59,897 nucleotides of DNA from a bacterium (GTDB lineage: Bacteria > Actinomycetota > Acidimicrobiia > Spongiisociales > JAHEDJ01): assembly GCA_024641325.1 (NCBI GenBank), contig JAHEDJ010000009.1:1-59897 (forward strand), in the 5' to 3' direction. The first letter of the stretch is position 1; every line of letters begins with the position of its first letter. The translations under genes and the position numbers were made by a program. Below are positions 1 to 9,582 of the stretch, in pieces. The notes below the pieces were generated by a model. It searched no databases and was not told where the DNA came from. It saw only the letters and a list, made by a program, of their open reading frames with translations.

Positions 1-19
1 AGGAGGGTTCTTTCCTAGC

Positions 20-685
20 ATGACCCTCCGCGACGTGAAGGATCACATGAGGGAGAGCGCAGGAACCGGGTGGTTCGATAACTCGTTGCGTGCCCTGATC
101 GCTTCGAACGTGGCGACGATGATCATCGCCCTCGTGGAGGGCTGGTCGCTTGCTCCATTGCTCTTCATCTACTGGGCGCAGAGTGTGGTGATCGGCGCCT
201 TTCACGTCCGGCGGATTCTCAACCTCGATGAGTTCACAACTACCGGATTGAAGATGAACGGCCGGCCGGTGACGCCGGGTGCCGAGGCCCAGCGGCAGAT
301 CGCCGGATTCTTTGCCGTGCACTACGGCTTCTTCCACCTGGTCTACATGGTGTTCGTACTCACCGGAATCAATTCCGACGGAGGAGTCGCCTCCGGCGCC
401 TGGTGGGCGTTGGCCGGAGGAGTGCTCGTCTTCGCAGTCAACCACTACTTCTCGTACGTGCAGAACCGCGAGTTGGACAGGCAAGGCAAGCCGAACATCG
501 GCACGATGCTGTTTCTGCCCTACGCACGGATCCTGCCCATGCACCTACTGATAGTGATGGGTGCCACGATCGGCGGTGAAAGCCGGACCGCCCTGATCAT
601 CTTCATCGTGCTCAAGACCATCGCCGACGCAATCATGCACATCGTCGAACACAGGGCGCTTCGACGTGTCCCGGCAACTCCGTAG
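20..685 (+). CDS. Multi-pass membrane protein, DUF6498-like
   Basis: Predicted integral membrane protein of 221 residues with no assigned reaction. Hydrophobic segments are visible near residues 25-60, 95-115, 127-145, 165-185 and 190-210. The N-terminal part (ALVEGWSLAPLLFIYWAQSV) and the following His-rich helix resemble the DUF6498 family, which is known only as a membrane protein. A strong Shine-Dalgarno (AGGAGG at 1-6) precedes the ATG. The upstream context is cut off by the window edge. The next gene is convergent, so this is the last gene of its transcript. The family call is by recognition only. Confidence 0.8.
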   Translation: MTLRDVKDHMRESAGTGWFDNSLRALIASNVATMIIALVEGWSLAPLLFIYWAQSVVIGAFHVRRILNLDEFTTTGLKMNGRPVTPGAEAQRQIAGFFAVHYGFFHLVYMVFVLTGINSDGGVASGAWWALAGGVLVFAVNHYFSYVQNRELDRQGKPNIGTMLFLPYARILPMHLLIVMGATIGGESRTALIIFIVLKTIADAIMHIVEHRALRRVPATP

Positions 686-717
686 CTTCTAGCCGGAAGC
701 CAACTACCAATTGCCCC

Positions 718-3069
718 TTATGCGGCCCTTTCCTTGATGATCTGGGGGATGCTTATCCGTCGAATCGCGCGCAGGCCGGGGATTTGGCTCACGAGGGCCA
801 CGACCACGATTGCAAGCGATGCCCAGACGAACGTCATGGGCTCGACGTAGAGGTCGAACGAGAACATGTCGCTGCTGAATGTGCCCATCGCCGCTTTCGA
901 CAGGTAGTAGCCGGCAACGAGTCCGATGGGGATTCCCATGGCTGCCACGATCAAGTTCTCGGTCGTGATCAACCGGCTGATGGTCCGTCGGTCGGTTCCG
1001 ACGGCCAGCAGGGTCGCAACTTCCCGTCGCCGTTCCGCGATGTTCGCGCTCATCGCATTGAAGATCAGGGCAAAGGCCATCGCTCCACCGAAGATCAGCA
1101 TCACCCCGACAAAGGCGTAGAACAGCAGCATGAACTGCTGCATCATGTCGAACATCGCCTTGGAGTCGTTGAACGCAGCGACGTTGGGGAGTTCTGTAAT
1201 GGCCGAGCGAAGGTCGCCTCCTTCCACACCTTCCTCATACCGAATCAACGCGGAGGTGGCCGGCAGGTCGATTCCGGCGATCTCCGTCAAATGTCCACTA
1301 GAAACATATGCCAGGGTTCCAAGAGGTTCGCCCAGAAAGCCGGTGATCTCCTCTGTGAACGAGGCACCGAGTAGACCCACCTGGACTTCGATCGAGTCGC
1401 CGACCTCGACGCCCAGCAGACCACCGACGGCCTTGCCGACGAGCAAGCCACTCCCCAGGTCGAGCCATTCTCCGTCGATAGATAGGAAACGGTGCATTTC
1501 GGTTTCGGCGTCGAGGGATACGAGAGCCGTGTCGTAGGTGTCGGCACCGGCGACCAATCTGACTGGAATCTCGAGGCTGGGCTCAACGACCTCCACTCCG
1601 TCGATCTCGCCGAGCGCGCTGATATCGGCGTCGCCGACCGGACCGGTGAAGTAGACCGTTGCGTCCTCTTGCTGGATGTCGACGAACTGAGTGTTCATCA
1701 GATGGTTGACCGTGTCGATCATTCCCCACGACACGAGCACCAACATCAGCGACAGCACGACTCCGACAACCGTGTAGATAGTCCGACGTGGATTGCGGCC
1801 GATTCCTCGCAGTGGCATCCGCCAGCGGATCGGAAGTCGCCGCAGCGGCGGGATGATTCGTTCGAGGAGGCTGGTTCGCCCTCCTCCGGTAGGTGTCTCA
1901 CCTCGCATAGCCTCGGCGGGCCGGATACGGGACGCGACGAGTGCGGGCGCCAGGGCAGCCAGGAAGGCTGCTCCAACGCCGAAGAGAACCCCGCCGAGAG
2001 CGTTGGCCGGGTAGAACTCGATGAGCGTGACGGGTACAGATAACAACCCCGTATAGAAGGTGGTGATGATGCGGGCGAGCAGCGCGCCGGCAACCGCTCC
2101 GGGAATCGCCGCCACCAACCCGGGTACGACCCCGTACCCGAGGTAATGCCTCAGGACCTTTCTCTTCGTCATACCGTTGGCGAGCATCGCCCCGATATGG
2201 GGACGCTGCGCGTGAACGAGGCGGCTGATCATCACGTACGACGCCAGACCTGCGGCGGTGAGAAACAGCAGTGGAAAGAACCCGGCCATCTCCTCGAAAC
2301 CCTTGATGTCCTCCGCCAGAGCAGCGTTCGAGGGTTGCTCGGCTCGCGTGTAGTCGGCCGTCACGCCGGCACCGGCAGCGACTCCTGCTAGTTCCTCTAC
2401 GAGGCCGGAGTTGTCGGCACCGCCGACGAAGTAGATCGCCACTTCGTTGGGCCCGGTCGCCGTCAGCTTCCTGGCAGTTTCCTCGGTGGCAAAGACCACC
2501 CCGAAGTTGTCGGGTGTGGTGATGAGTTCCTGACGGTTGCGCGATGGCCAGATGTACTCGGGAGAGGAGACGATCCCGGCCACCTCGGCGGTAACCCAGG
2601 TATCGCCGGCAAGGAGGTCGACGGAATCCCCCGGCTTGAGGTCGAAGTGATTCGCCATGTGCTCCTCAACCAGGATCGCGTCGCCGGTTGGCAAGTAGGA
2701 CCCTTCAAGCACCTTGAGCTGATTGACCTCGGCCTGCCGGTCGGCGGGAACGCCGACAATCCGACCCAGCATCTTCAGACCGTTGATCCGGAGAGGGTGA
2801 TCGGCGACGGTGCGCACCGACACCGATTCGACACCCGGGACCCCGACTGCAGAATCCGCCAGAGCCTCCACGTCGCCCCCGACGTAGGTCACGTTGGCGA
2901 ATCGATACTCGGTGAAGGTGGCCTGATAGGAGGCATCCAGATTCAGGTACGAATCGTATGAGGCGACGAACATCGTTACGCCGAGAAAGACGGTTACTGC
3001 AACTGCGATGAACTGGGCACGGTGCCGGCGAATGTCGCGCCAGAGTTTCCGATTGAGTGTGCTCACCAC
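718..3069 (-). CDS. FtsX/MacB-type ABC transporter permease
   Basis: Large permease of the MacB/FtsX superfamily (783 aa). One transmembrane helix lies at about residues 15-40, followed by a large extracytoplasmic domain and then FtsX-like helix bundles at about residues 265-390 and 660-775. An extra membrane segment at about residues 425-450 gives the duplicated two-FtsX-domain layout of lipoprotein or peptide exporters. It pairs with the ATPase just upstream; the two reading frames overlap (3063-3069), implying translational coupling. The start is one of two adjacent GTG codons (3069 or 3066; the second gives a 4-nt GTGA overlap with the ATPase stop). The substrate cannot be read from the sequence. 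Confidence 0.92.
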   Translation of the reverse strand: MVSTLNRKLWRDIRRHRAQFIAVAVTVFLGVTMFVASYDSYLNLDASYQATFTEYRFANVTYVGGDVEALADSAVGVPGVESVSVRTVADHPLRINGLKMLGRIVGVPADRQAEVNQLKVLEGSYLPTGDAILVEEHMANHFDLKPGDSVDLLAGDTWVTAEVAGIVSSPEYIWPSRNRQELITTPDNFGVVFATEETARKLTATGPNEVAIYFVGGADNSGLVEELAGVAAGAGVTADYTRAEQPSNAALAEDIKGFEEMAGFFPLLFLTAAGLASYVMISRLVHAQRPHIGAMLANGMTKRKVLRHYLGYGVVPGLVAAIPGAVAGALLARIITTFYTGLLSVPVTLIEFYPANALGGVLFGVGAAFLAALAPALVASRIRPAEAMRGETPTGGGRTSLLERIIPPLRRLPIRWRMPLRGIGRNPRRTIYTVVGVVLSLMLVLVSWGMIDTVNHLMNTQFVDIQQEDATVYFTGPVGDADISALGEIDGVEVVEPSLEIPVRLVAGADTYDTALVSLDAETEMHRFLSIDGEWLDLGSGLLVGKAVGGLLGVEVGDSIEVQVGLLGASFTEEITGFLGEPLGTLAYVSSGHLTEIAGIDLPATSALIRYEEGVEGGDLRSAITELPNVAAFNDSKAMFDMMQQFMLLFYAFVGVMLIFGGAMAFALIFNAMSANIAERRREVATLLAVGTDRRTISRLITTENLIVAAMGIPIGLVAGYYLSKAAMGTFSSDMFSFDLYVEPMTFVWASLAIVVVALVSQIPGLRAIRRISIPQIIKERAA

Positions 3070-3767
3070 GTCAGTGCCTCCGCCTCCACCGGAGAATCGA
3101 TCCGGAGGTCATCGACCACCATCCCCGACCGCAGTCGGAGCACGCGGTCGGCCATATCCCCGACCGCCGCGTTGTGCGTGACCAGGAGCACCGTCTGATT
3201 GTTGCGGCGGTTCAGGTCTCGCAATAACCCGAGGATCATCCGTCCGGTTTCGAAATCGAGTTCACCGGTCGGCTCATCGCACAGGAGAATCGGCGGTTCC
3301 TTGGCGAGTGCCCTGGCTATCGCTACCCGTTGCTGCTCGCCGCCCGACAGCTCGGCCGGGAAGTGGTCCGCCCGATAGGCAAGTCCGACCAGATTCAACA
3401 CCTCTCGGGCGCGATTGCCGCCATCGTGACCGGTCAGCTCTGCAACGAGTTCAACGTTCTCTGCGGCAGTCAGGGTGGGAATCAAGTTGAAGAACTGGAA
3501 AATGAAGCCCACCTCTGAGCGGCGATAGGCGATCTGCTCGTCGGTGGTCAACGTGGTGACATCAATGCCGTTCACAACGAGCGAGCCTGCCGTCACATCG
3601 TCGATTGCCCCCGTCAGGTTGAGCGCCGTCGTCTTGCCGGAGCCACTCGGCCCTAGCAAGACGGCGAATTCACCGGAGGGAATCTCGAGGTCGATGCCGC
3701 GCAAGGCATGAACGGCGGTCGCGCCCTCTCCGTAGGTCTTGTCTACCTGTTTCATGACGATTGACAT
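3063..3767 (-). CDS. ABC transporter ATPase, LolD/MacB class
   Basis: ATP-binding subunit (234 aa) of the exporter encoded with the following FtsX-type permease. Walker A (GPSGSGKTT, about residue 39), Q-loop ([10 protein letters not shown]), signature [15 protein letters not shown] and Walker B ([12 protein letters not shown]) are all present, as is the switch histidine in LLVTHN. The FNLIP and GELD variants are typical of the MacB/LolD subfamily, which powers mechanotransmission rather than import. It sits 10 bp after the tetR gene and overlaps the permease, so tetR, ATPase and permease look like one leftward operon. Confidence 0.95.
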   Translation of the reverse strand: MSIVMKQVDKTYGEGATAVHALRGIDLEIPSGEFAVLLGPSGSGKTTALNLTGAIDDVTAGSLVVNGIDVTTLTTDEQIAYRRSEVGFIFQFFNLIPTLTAAENVELVAELTGHDGGNRAREVLNLVGLAYRADHFPAELSGGEQQRVAIARALAKEPPILLCDEPTGELDFETGRMILGLLRDLNRRNNQTVLLVTHNAAVGDMADRVLRLRSGMVVDDLRIDSPVEAEALTW

Positions 3768-3777
3768 TCGAGAGCTC

Positions 3778-4377
3778 CTAGGGATTGATTCCGTTGAAAA
3801 CGAGTTCGACGCGCCGCGCCACGCTGCGGCGCAGATCCGCCGGTGTGAACTCGTCGAGACTCAAATACATCAGCAGTTCGGTCATGAGGACCGAGTAGAG
3901 AACGAACACCGCATCGCCGATTGCCACGCTCTTGGCGATGCGACCTGCTTCCTGGTGAGCTGCCAGCACACCAGCCAGCTGGACCATCAGGTCCTCATCG
4001 AGGCGGGCGAGTTCCTGGATCGCTTCGCCCCCCGCCAGGCTGAACCGGAGCACCTCTCGCAAGAGATGGGGATTGGTGGCGACCATGATGTCCGTGTAGG
4101 CAGTGAATAGGTGATGGACGGCGTCGAGGGGGTCCATATCGTCGGCCGCCGCGGCCCCACCCGCTTCGAGCATCTCAGCCACCTCGGCTTCGAATAGGGC
4201 GATGAGCAGCGACTGCTTCGAACCGAAGTAGTTGTAGAGCGTTCCGACTGAGACTTCCGCGTCGGCGGCGATCTCGTCCATACGGGCTGCGTCGATGCCG
4301 TCCGCCGCAAAGCGGACTGCTGCTGCCGTGAGAATGGCCCGGGCCGTCTTCTCCTTCTTGAGCTGTCGAAGCGACAT
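3778..4377 (-). CDS. TetR family transcriptional regulator
   Basis: Regulator of 199 aa with an N-terminal TetR helix-turn-helix (residues about 8-55, with the EVSVGTLYNYFGSKQSLL recognition region) and a variable ligand-binding C-terminal half. As first gene of the tetR-ATPase-permease operon it most likely represses its own promoter and is relieved by a substrate of the exporter. A dyad at 4381-4410, directly upstream of the ATG, is the obvious operator candidate. The inducer is unknown. Confidence 0.93.
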   Translation of the reverse strand: MSLRQLKKEKTARAILTAAAVRFAADGIDAARMDEIAADAEVSVGTLYNYFGSKQSLLIALFEAEVAEMLEAGGAAAADDMDPLDAVHHLFTAYTDIMVATNPHLLREVLRFSLAGGEAIQELARLDEDLMVQLAGVLAAHQEAGRIAKSVAIGDAVFVLYSVLMTELLMYLSLDEFTPADLRRSVARRVELVFNGINP

Positions 4378-4380
4378 ATC

Positions 4381-4410
4381 TGAACCTTCTCTATTTTTAG
4401 AGTCAGTTCA
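4381..4410. promoter_or_regulatory. Candidate TetR operator (interrupted dyad)
   Basis: Two nested inverted repeats share one centre: outer TGAAC (4381-4385) with GTTCA (4406-4410), and inner CTCTA (4389-4393) with TAGAG (4398-4402), separated by TTTT. Ten of thirteen base pairs match. The site lies 3 bp upstream of the tetR start codon, in an AT-rich pocket of otherwise GC-rich DNA, as expected for autorepression. Confidence 0.6.
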
Positions 4411-4521
4411 AGTTTACACAGCGCGCCTGCTCCCGTGGCGCAGAAATGTCCTGATCGAGCGGGCCAAAGGACCCCCCCTGGTGCCGACCTTCTGGCTAAT
4501 TGCTAATCGCTATTAGCTTCT

Positions 4522-6267
4522 TCATCCTCTCAGAGCCGACCAGAAAATCCCCGGCAGCTTCCCGGGCGACGGATCCGCGTCGAGGTCAACCATCTTCTCG
4601 GTGACGTAATGTTTTGTCTTGTGGTCGGCGAACCAGAGGGGCTTCACAGGCGTTCGGAACGGGCCCCACACCACACTCTTCTGGGGCCGATCGAACAGGT
4701 ATGTGTTGTGAACAACACCCTGACCCGATTGGATATCGTTTCTCGGGTGGCCGGGGAAGGCGCCCCAGGTCGCGCTGGTCGAGAAGAATCCGACCCCGGT
4801 CCACAGATTCACGCAGACCGTTCCGTACCGGAGATCGGCGATGGCCTCGTTGACGGCGCTCCGTACCTCCGGGTCGTTCAGCGACTTCGGGTGAACGATG
4901 ATCGTGGCGCCGAGTGTGCCCCACAGGTCTTCGTTGCAGAACTGCACCGCCCGCCGGAGGTACTCGGCCGTCGACCCCGGCGAAGGGATCGATGCCTCGG
5001 CAAACAGGCCTGTGAACGATTCCGTCGTGAAACACACGTCCCCCGTCGACTCCGCTCGCAGACCTTCAATGAGCGTCCAGGGCACAGTTCCCGGAGTCGT
5101 TTCACTGAATCCGGCGGCCTCCGGGTGTTCCTTCAAGAACGTCTTCCATCGATCCTCGGCTCCCGGATAGTAGGCCGGCCGCTCGGGTGTGATCGACAGG
5201 CCGTTCTTGATCGAGTCGATCAACCTGTCGCGCAGCCCCCAACTCTCGGGAGTCACCACGACCCGCGCCGCGACGCAGTTGAAGCCGGCATTGTGAGTCA
5301 GCATGGCCGAGATGTTCATTCCCTGGTGCTCGAGATCCTTCTCGGACCAGGGTCCGGGAACGATGATCACCGGCGTCACGCTGCCGAGTTCGGAACTGAA
5401 CGGCTTGTTGAGGATCGGATCGTCGGCCGCCTTGCGAGCAGCCCCATCCTCGCCCGTTCCATACACGATCGCGTCGTGGGTCTTGTCCGAACCCGTCATG
5501 TGAATGGACCCGACGAGTTCATGGTGACTGAGGTAGTCCCCTTCGGCAGATCCCCCGTAGGCAATCCGCATAAACCCATCGTCGATCATGTCGGTAAAGG
5601 CGTCGGCAAAGAGCGGGCCGAGATACTCGTTGACCGGGTTCATCTTGAGTAGCACGACCTCGTCTTCGGCGAAGAGCTTGTACATGGCGTCCATCGGGGG
5701 GATCGAGGCAATGTTGCCGGCACCGAGCACGAGCGAGACCCGACCGACCTGATCAGCGTCATCTCGATAGGCCAAAGCCTGAGTGGCGGCGAGGTTCGCA
5801 GCTGTCACCCCCGGCTCCATCCAGATCTCGGCCCTGATCCCCGTCCAGAGGAGCCGGTCGTAAATGTCCGTCGGAAAGACCCCCACGATGGTCTGGCCCT
5901 TGCGGGTCGTCACCGGGCCGGGGAATCGGGGGGTGCCGTGCTCGAGGATGTCGCGCAACGAGTTCCGCAGAAGACGGGCGTTGCGTATGGTGAGGTGGGG
6001 TCCCGAGTTCCACTCCTCGGACGACACGGGATCGTCGAAGGGGATTCCCTTGGCATTGCAGGCCAATCGCGTCCACCGCTCGGCTAGAACCCGGGTGCGA
6101 GCCATGATCGATTCGAGGTACTCGATGCGCCGCTCGATCGACGTCTGCACCCAAAGATCCTTGTTGGCTTGCAACTCACCGAGAAAGCGGTCCATCTCCT
6201 CGCGCGTAGAAACCTCGATCGTGTGAACGCCTTCAGGGTGACTAATGCTGCCGACTGATACCGTCAC
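4522..6267 (-). CDS. Aldehyde dehydrogenase family protein, long form
   Basis: NAD(P)-dependent aldehyde dehydrogenase-superfamily protein, 581 aa against the usual 480-510. The catalytic pair is recognisable: glutamate in SELGSVTPVIIVPG and cysteine in HNAGFNCVAARV. The cofactor-binding loop is probably LVLGAGNIASIPP. The extra length is spread between an extended N-terminal helical region and the C-terminus. The start is GTG at 6267, eight bases behind AAGGAG. It lies downstream of metX on the same strand but a hairpin and 117 bp intervene, so it may have its own promoter. The aldehyde substrate is unknown. Confidence 0.9.
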   Translation of the reverse strand: MTVSVGSISHPEGVHTIEVSTREEMDRFLGELQANKDLWVQTSIERRIEYLESIMARTRVLAERWTRLACNAKGIPFDDPVSSEEWNSGPHLTIRNARLLRNSLRDILEHGTPRFPGPVTTRKGQTIVGVFPTDIYDRLLWTGIRAEIWMEPGVTAANLAATQALAYRDDADQVGRVSLVLGAGNIASIPPMDAMYKLFAEDEVVLLKMNPVNEYLGPLFADAFTDMIDDGFMRIAYGGSAEGDYLSHHELVGSIHMTGSDKTHDAIVYGTGEDGAARKAADDPILNKPFSSELGSVTPVIIVPGPWSEKDLEHQGMNISAMLTHNAGFNCVAARVVVTPESWGLRDRLIDSIKNGLSITPERPAYYPGAEDRWKTFLKEHPEAAGFSETTPGTVPWTLIEGLRAESTGDVCFTTESFTGLFAEASIPSPGSTAEYLRRAVQFCNEDLWGTLGATIIVHPKSLNDPEVRSAVNEAIADLRYGTVCVNLWTGVGFFSTSATWGAFPGHPRNDIQSGQGVVHNTYLFDRPQKSVVWGPFRTPVKPLWFADHKTKHYVTEKMVDLDADPSPGKLPGIFWSALRG

Positions 6268-6354
6268 GAAGACTCCTTAAAAGACACCGGACCGAAGCGT
6301 AGTTGCGGAGAGCCGCACGGCGTCGAGCCGTTCCGGCGCGAGGTTCCCACCGTA

Positions 6355-6369
6355 CGGGGCAGAACCCCG
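6355..6369 (-). terminator. Possible terminator hairpin after metX
   Basis: CGGGG (6355-6359) and CCCCG (6365-6369) can pair around a 5-base loop, 16 bp beyond the metX stop. There is no U-tract, so termination is only a suggestion from position. Confidence 0.35.
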
Positions 6370-6384
6370 CGCGGAAACGGGTTA

Positions 6385-7554
6385 TCAGCGACGGGTCAGT
6401 GAGTCGCGGAGGTGGGGTGCAAACAAATCGGGCTCGAGCAGGAAGGCGTCGTGACCACGCTCGGAGTGCACCGTGATTCGCCGAACGGGAACGCCCGCTC
6501 GCTTCAAGGCAGCGGCCAGTTCCTCCTGCTCGTCCGGGTAGAAGCACACGTCCGAGTCGATCGAGAACACCATGAATTGCTGATTACGACACCTCTTAAA
6601 CAACTCGTCGAGGCTGCTTACTCCCGCCTGCTCGAGGAGGTCGAAGGTTTGCCACAACTCCAGGATGTGCAAATAGCTGTTTGCATCGAACCGGCGGACG
6701 AGCTTCGTTCCCTGGTGCCACATGTACGACTCCAGCGGGTTCGTGATCTGTACGTACCCGCCCGTCTCGTGGCGGTCGACGACTTCCGAGCGCGCCCGCT
6801 CCTCCATCGCCTTGAGCGACACGAACGTCTTGTGACCGATCATCCGTGCCAGTGCGAGGCCTCGATCAGGGTGAGGACCGCCGTAGTAGTCGCCGCCGTT
6901 GAACATCGGGTCGTTCTCGATCGCCAGAGCTTGCTCGAAGTTGTGTATCCGTTGGAGCGCCGTCACTCCCAACCCCGCCGCGATCGGTATGACGACATCT
7001 ACACGGTCCGGATACCGGGTCGCCAGGCTCAATGCCATGAGCCCACCGACAGATCCTCCGATGGCGGCACGGAGACGGTCGATGCCGAGATGATCCAGCA
7101 GCGCAATCTGACTGTCGACGACATCCGTCAGGCTGAGGCGCGGAAAACTCGAGCCATACGGTTGGCCGGTTGCCGGGTCGATCGAGGCCGGTCCCGTAGA
7201 CCCGTAGCAACTACCGATGTAATTGGCACAGATGACGGCAAACCTCCTGGTATCTATGGCCCTTCCTGGTCCGATGAAACCGTCCCACCAGCCGATCCGG
7301 ACGTCTTCGTTCCATCGTTCCTCTACCGCAGGGAATCCTTCGTTGATCCCTGCCGCGTGCTGACTCCCGGTGAGCGCGTGAAACACCAGAACTGCATTCG
7401 ACCGATCCTCGTTGAGCTCCCCGTATACCTCGTAGGCGACCGTAGCCGGCTCCAGACGATCTCCATCGCGAAGGGACAATCCGTGCTCTAACGTGACAAA
7501 CCGCGTTTCCACCGGGCCGACCGAAGAGGTGAATGGCGTCACGGCCCACCCCAT
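6385..7554 (-). CDS. metX: Homoserine O-acetyltransferase
   Basis: Transfers the acetyl group of acetyl-CoA to homoserine, feeding the sulfhydrylation route to methionine. Alpha/beta-hydrolase fold. The nucleophile is the serine in GGSVGGLMAL, and the terminal histidine lies in ERGHDAFLL with an aspartate in SIDSDVCF. The family fingerprint NAVLVFHALTGSQHAAG is intact. I place the start at ATG 7554, because a longer frame to 7725 would run through the end of metY and encodes no family sequence; a GTG at 7542 is also possible. It follows metY by 43 bp and is presumably co-transcribed under the SAM riboswitch. Confidence 0.95.
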   Translation of the reverse strand: MGWAVTPFTSSVGPVETRFVTLEHGLSLRDGDRLEPATVAYEVYGELNEDRSNAVLVFHALTGSQHAAGINEGFPAVEERWNEDVRIGWWDGFIGPGRAIDTRRFAVICANYIGSCYGSTGPASIDPATGQPYGSSFPRLSLTDVVDSQIALLDHLGIDRLRAAIGGSVGGLMALSLATRYPDRVDVVIPIAAGLGVTALQRIHNFEQALAIENDPMFNGGDYYGGPHPDRGLALARMIGHKTFVSLKAMEERARSEVVDRHETGGYVQITNPLESYMWHQGTKLVRRFDANSYLHILELWQTFDLLEQAGVSSLDELFKRCRNQQFMVFSIDSDVCFYPDEQEELAAALKRAGVPVRRITVHSERGHDAFLLEPDLFAPHLRDSLTRR

Positions 7555-7597
7555 TCGCCCGGCGCACCGTTTGTAGTTCGCATGGTGTCGTCCCCTA

Positions 7598-8923
<1,326 letters not shown>

Positions 8924-8949
8924 TTATGAGTGGAGGCCCCAATTGCGGA

Positions 8950-8973
8950 ACCGCCTCGATGTGAAGAGGCGGT
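8950..8973 (-). promoter_or_regulatory. Expression-platform hairpin of the SAM riboswitch
   Basis: ACCGCCTC (8950-8957) and GAGGCGGT (8966-8973) form a perfect 8-bp stem with an 8-base loop between the riboswitch aptamer and the metY ribosome-binding site. No run of U follows, so it could be a U-less terminator or part of a structure that controls translation. Confidence 0.6.
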
Positions 8974-8993
8974 CACGACGATCGTCGATCTGT

Positions 8994-9096
8994 CCTCATC
9001 TCTCCCGCTGATACGGGCAGGAATTGGCACCGTTCTCTTCGAGATGGTTGCCAAGGTTTCGCAGGGCCTGTTCCCTCCACCTTTCTGGATGATTTC
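8994..9096 (-). promoter_or_regulatory. SAM-I (S-box) riboswitch
   Basis: Reading the minus strand, the conserved S-box core is present in order: P1 5' strand (CATC), AGAAAGGTGGAGGGA, GGCCCTGCGAAACC, TTGGCAACC, the P3 region GGTGCCAATTCCTGCC, and the closing GGGAGAGATGAG that returns to P1. This matches the SAM-I aptamer consensus almost base for base. It sits 80 bp upstream of metY and about 45 nt after the predicted transcription start, so it should switch off metY-metX when SAM is bound. Confidence 0.96.
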
Positions 9097-9147
9097 TTGT
9101 GATTTCGTCGTTCGTCTCGGTCGCTACCTCCGCTGGAGAGTTGCCCT

Positions 9148-9176
9148 GTTCTACGGGAGGTTCTGGTCGTTGTCAA
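9148..9176 (-). promoter_or_regulatory. Sigma-A-like promoter of metY-metX
   Basis: On the minus strand TTGACA (9171-9176) is followed after exactly 17 bp by TAGAAC (9148-9153). Transcription would begin near 9141 and enter the riboswitch aptamer about 45 nt later. The -35 hexamer overlaps a weaker rightward match (TTGTCA 9170-9175, TTATGC 9193-9198) that could serve the divergent small gene. Confidence 0.75.
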
Positions 9177-9221
9177 GAGGTTTCCAATTTGATTATGCCG
9201 CAGACGAGTAGCGTCTCACCC

Positions 9222-9449
9222 ATGGAGCCAAACGAACCAGTCGAAGTCGGCACCTTCTTCAGCCGATTCGACGCAGACGTCGCCCGCGCTCATCTGGAGT
9301 CCGTGGGGATCAAGGCCTTCGTCCAGGCCGACGATGCCGGCGGAACTTATGTCGGGCTCGAAATGGCCAGGGCTCGAGTGTTCGTACGCGCGGTCGATCT
9401 TGCAGAAGCGCAAGAGGAGCTGGGGCTGGAAGACCTCGAGCGAACCTGA
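9222..9449 (+). CDS. DUF2007-type small protein
   Basis: A 75-residue soluble protein. The pattern VEVGTFFSRFDADVARAHLESVGIKAFVQADD followed by a short beta hairpin and EAQEELGL is typical of DUF2007 (putative signal-transducing) proteins, whose role is unknown. Several in-frame starts exist further upstream; ATG 9222 is chosen because the family domain begins a few residues later and because a candidate promoter at 9170-9198 would put the transcript start just upstream. Confidence 0.75.
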   Translation: MEPNEPVEVGTFFSRFDADVARAHLESVGIKAFVQADDAGGTYVGLEMARARVFVRAVDLAEAQEELGLEDLERT

Positions 9450-9461
9450 ATCTGCCACCCC

Positions 9462-9489
9462 GGCCGGCGGATGCACCTGGTGGCCGGCC
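9462..9489 (+). terminator. Possible terminator hairpin
   Basis: GGCCGGC (9462-9468) and GCCGGCC (9483-9489) form a 7-bp GC stem 13 bp past the DUF2007 stop codon. No U-tract follows, so this rests on position and stem strength only. Confidence 0.35.
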
Positions 9490-9582
9490 GCCGACTGCCG
9501 GCGGGTCACAATGAACTCTGCCGTGTCACACACACTGTGCCGGTCTTCTGAGTACTGTTGCGATCACTCGATGGCATGAGGA

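Noticed and set aside
784-1374. Long open frames antisense to the FtsX permease (and many similar ones elsewhere)
   Set aside because: High-GC shadow frames opposite a gene with clear protein motifs; composition is Arg/His/Pro-rich and no motif is present.
9022-9060. Cobalamin or other second riboswitch around metY
   Set aside because: All conserved blocks are explained by the SAM-I aptamer.
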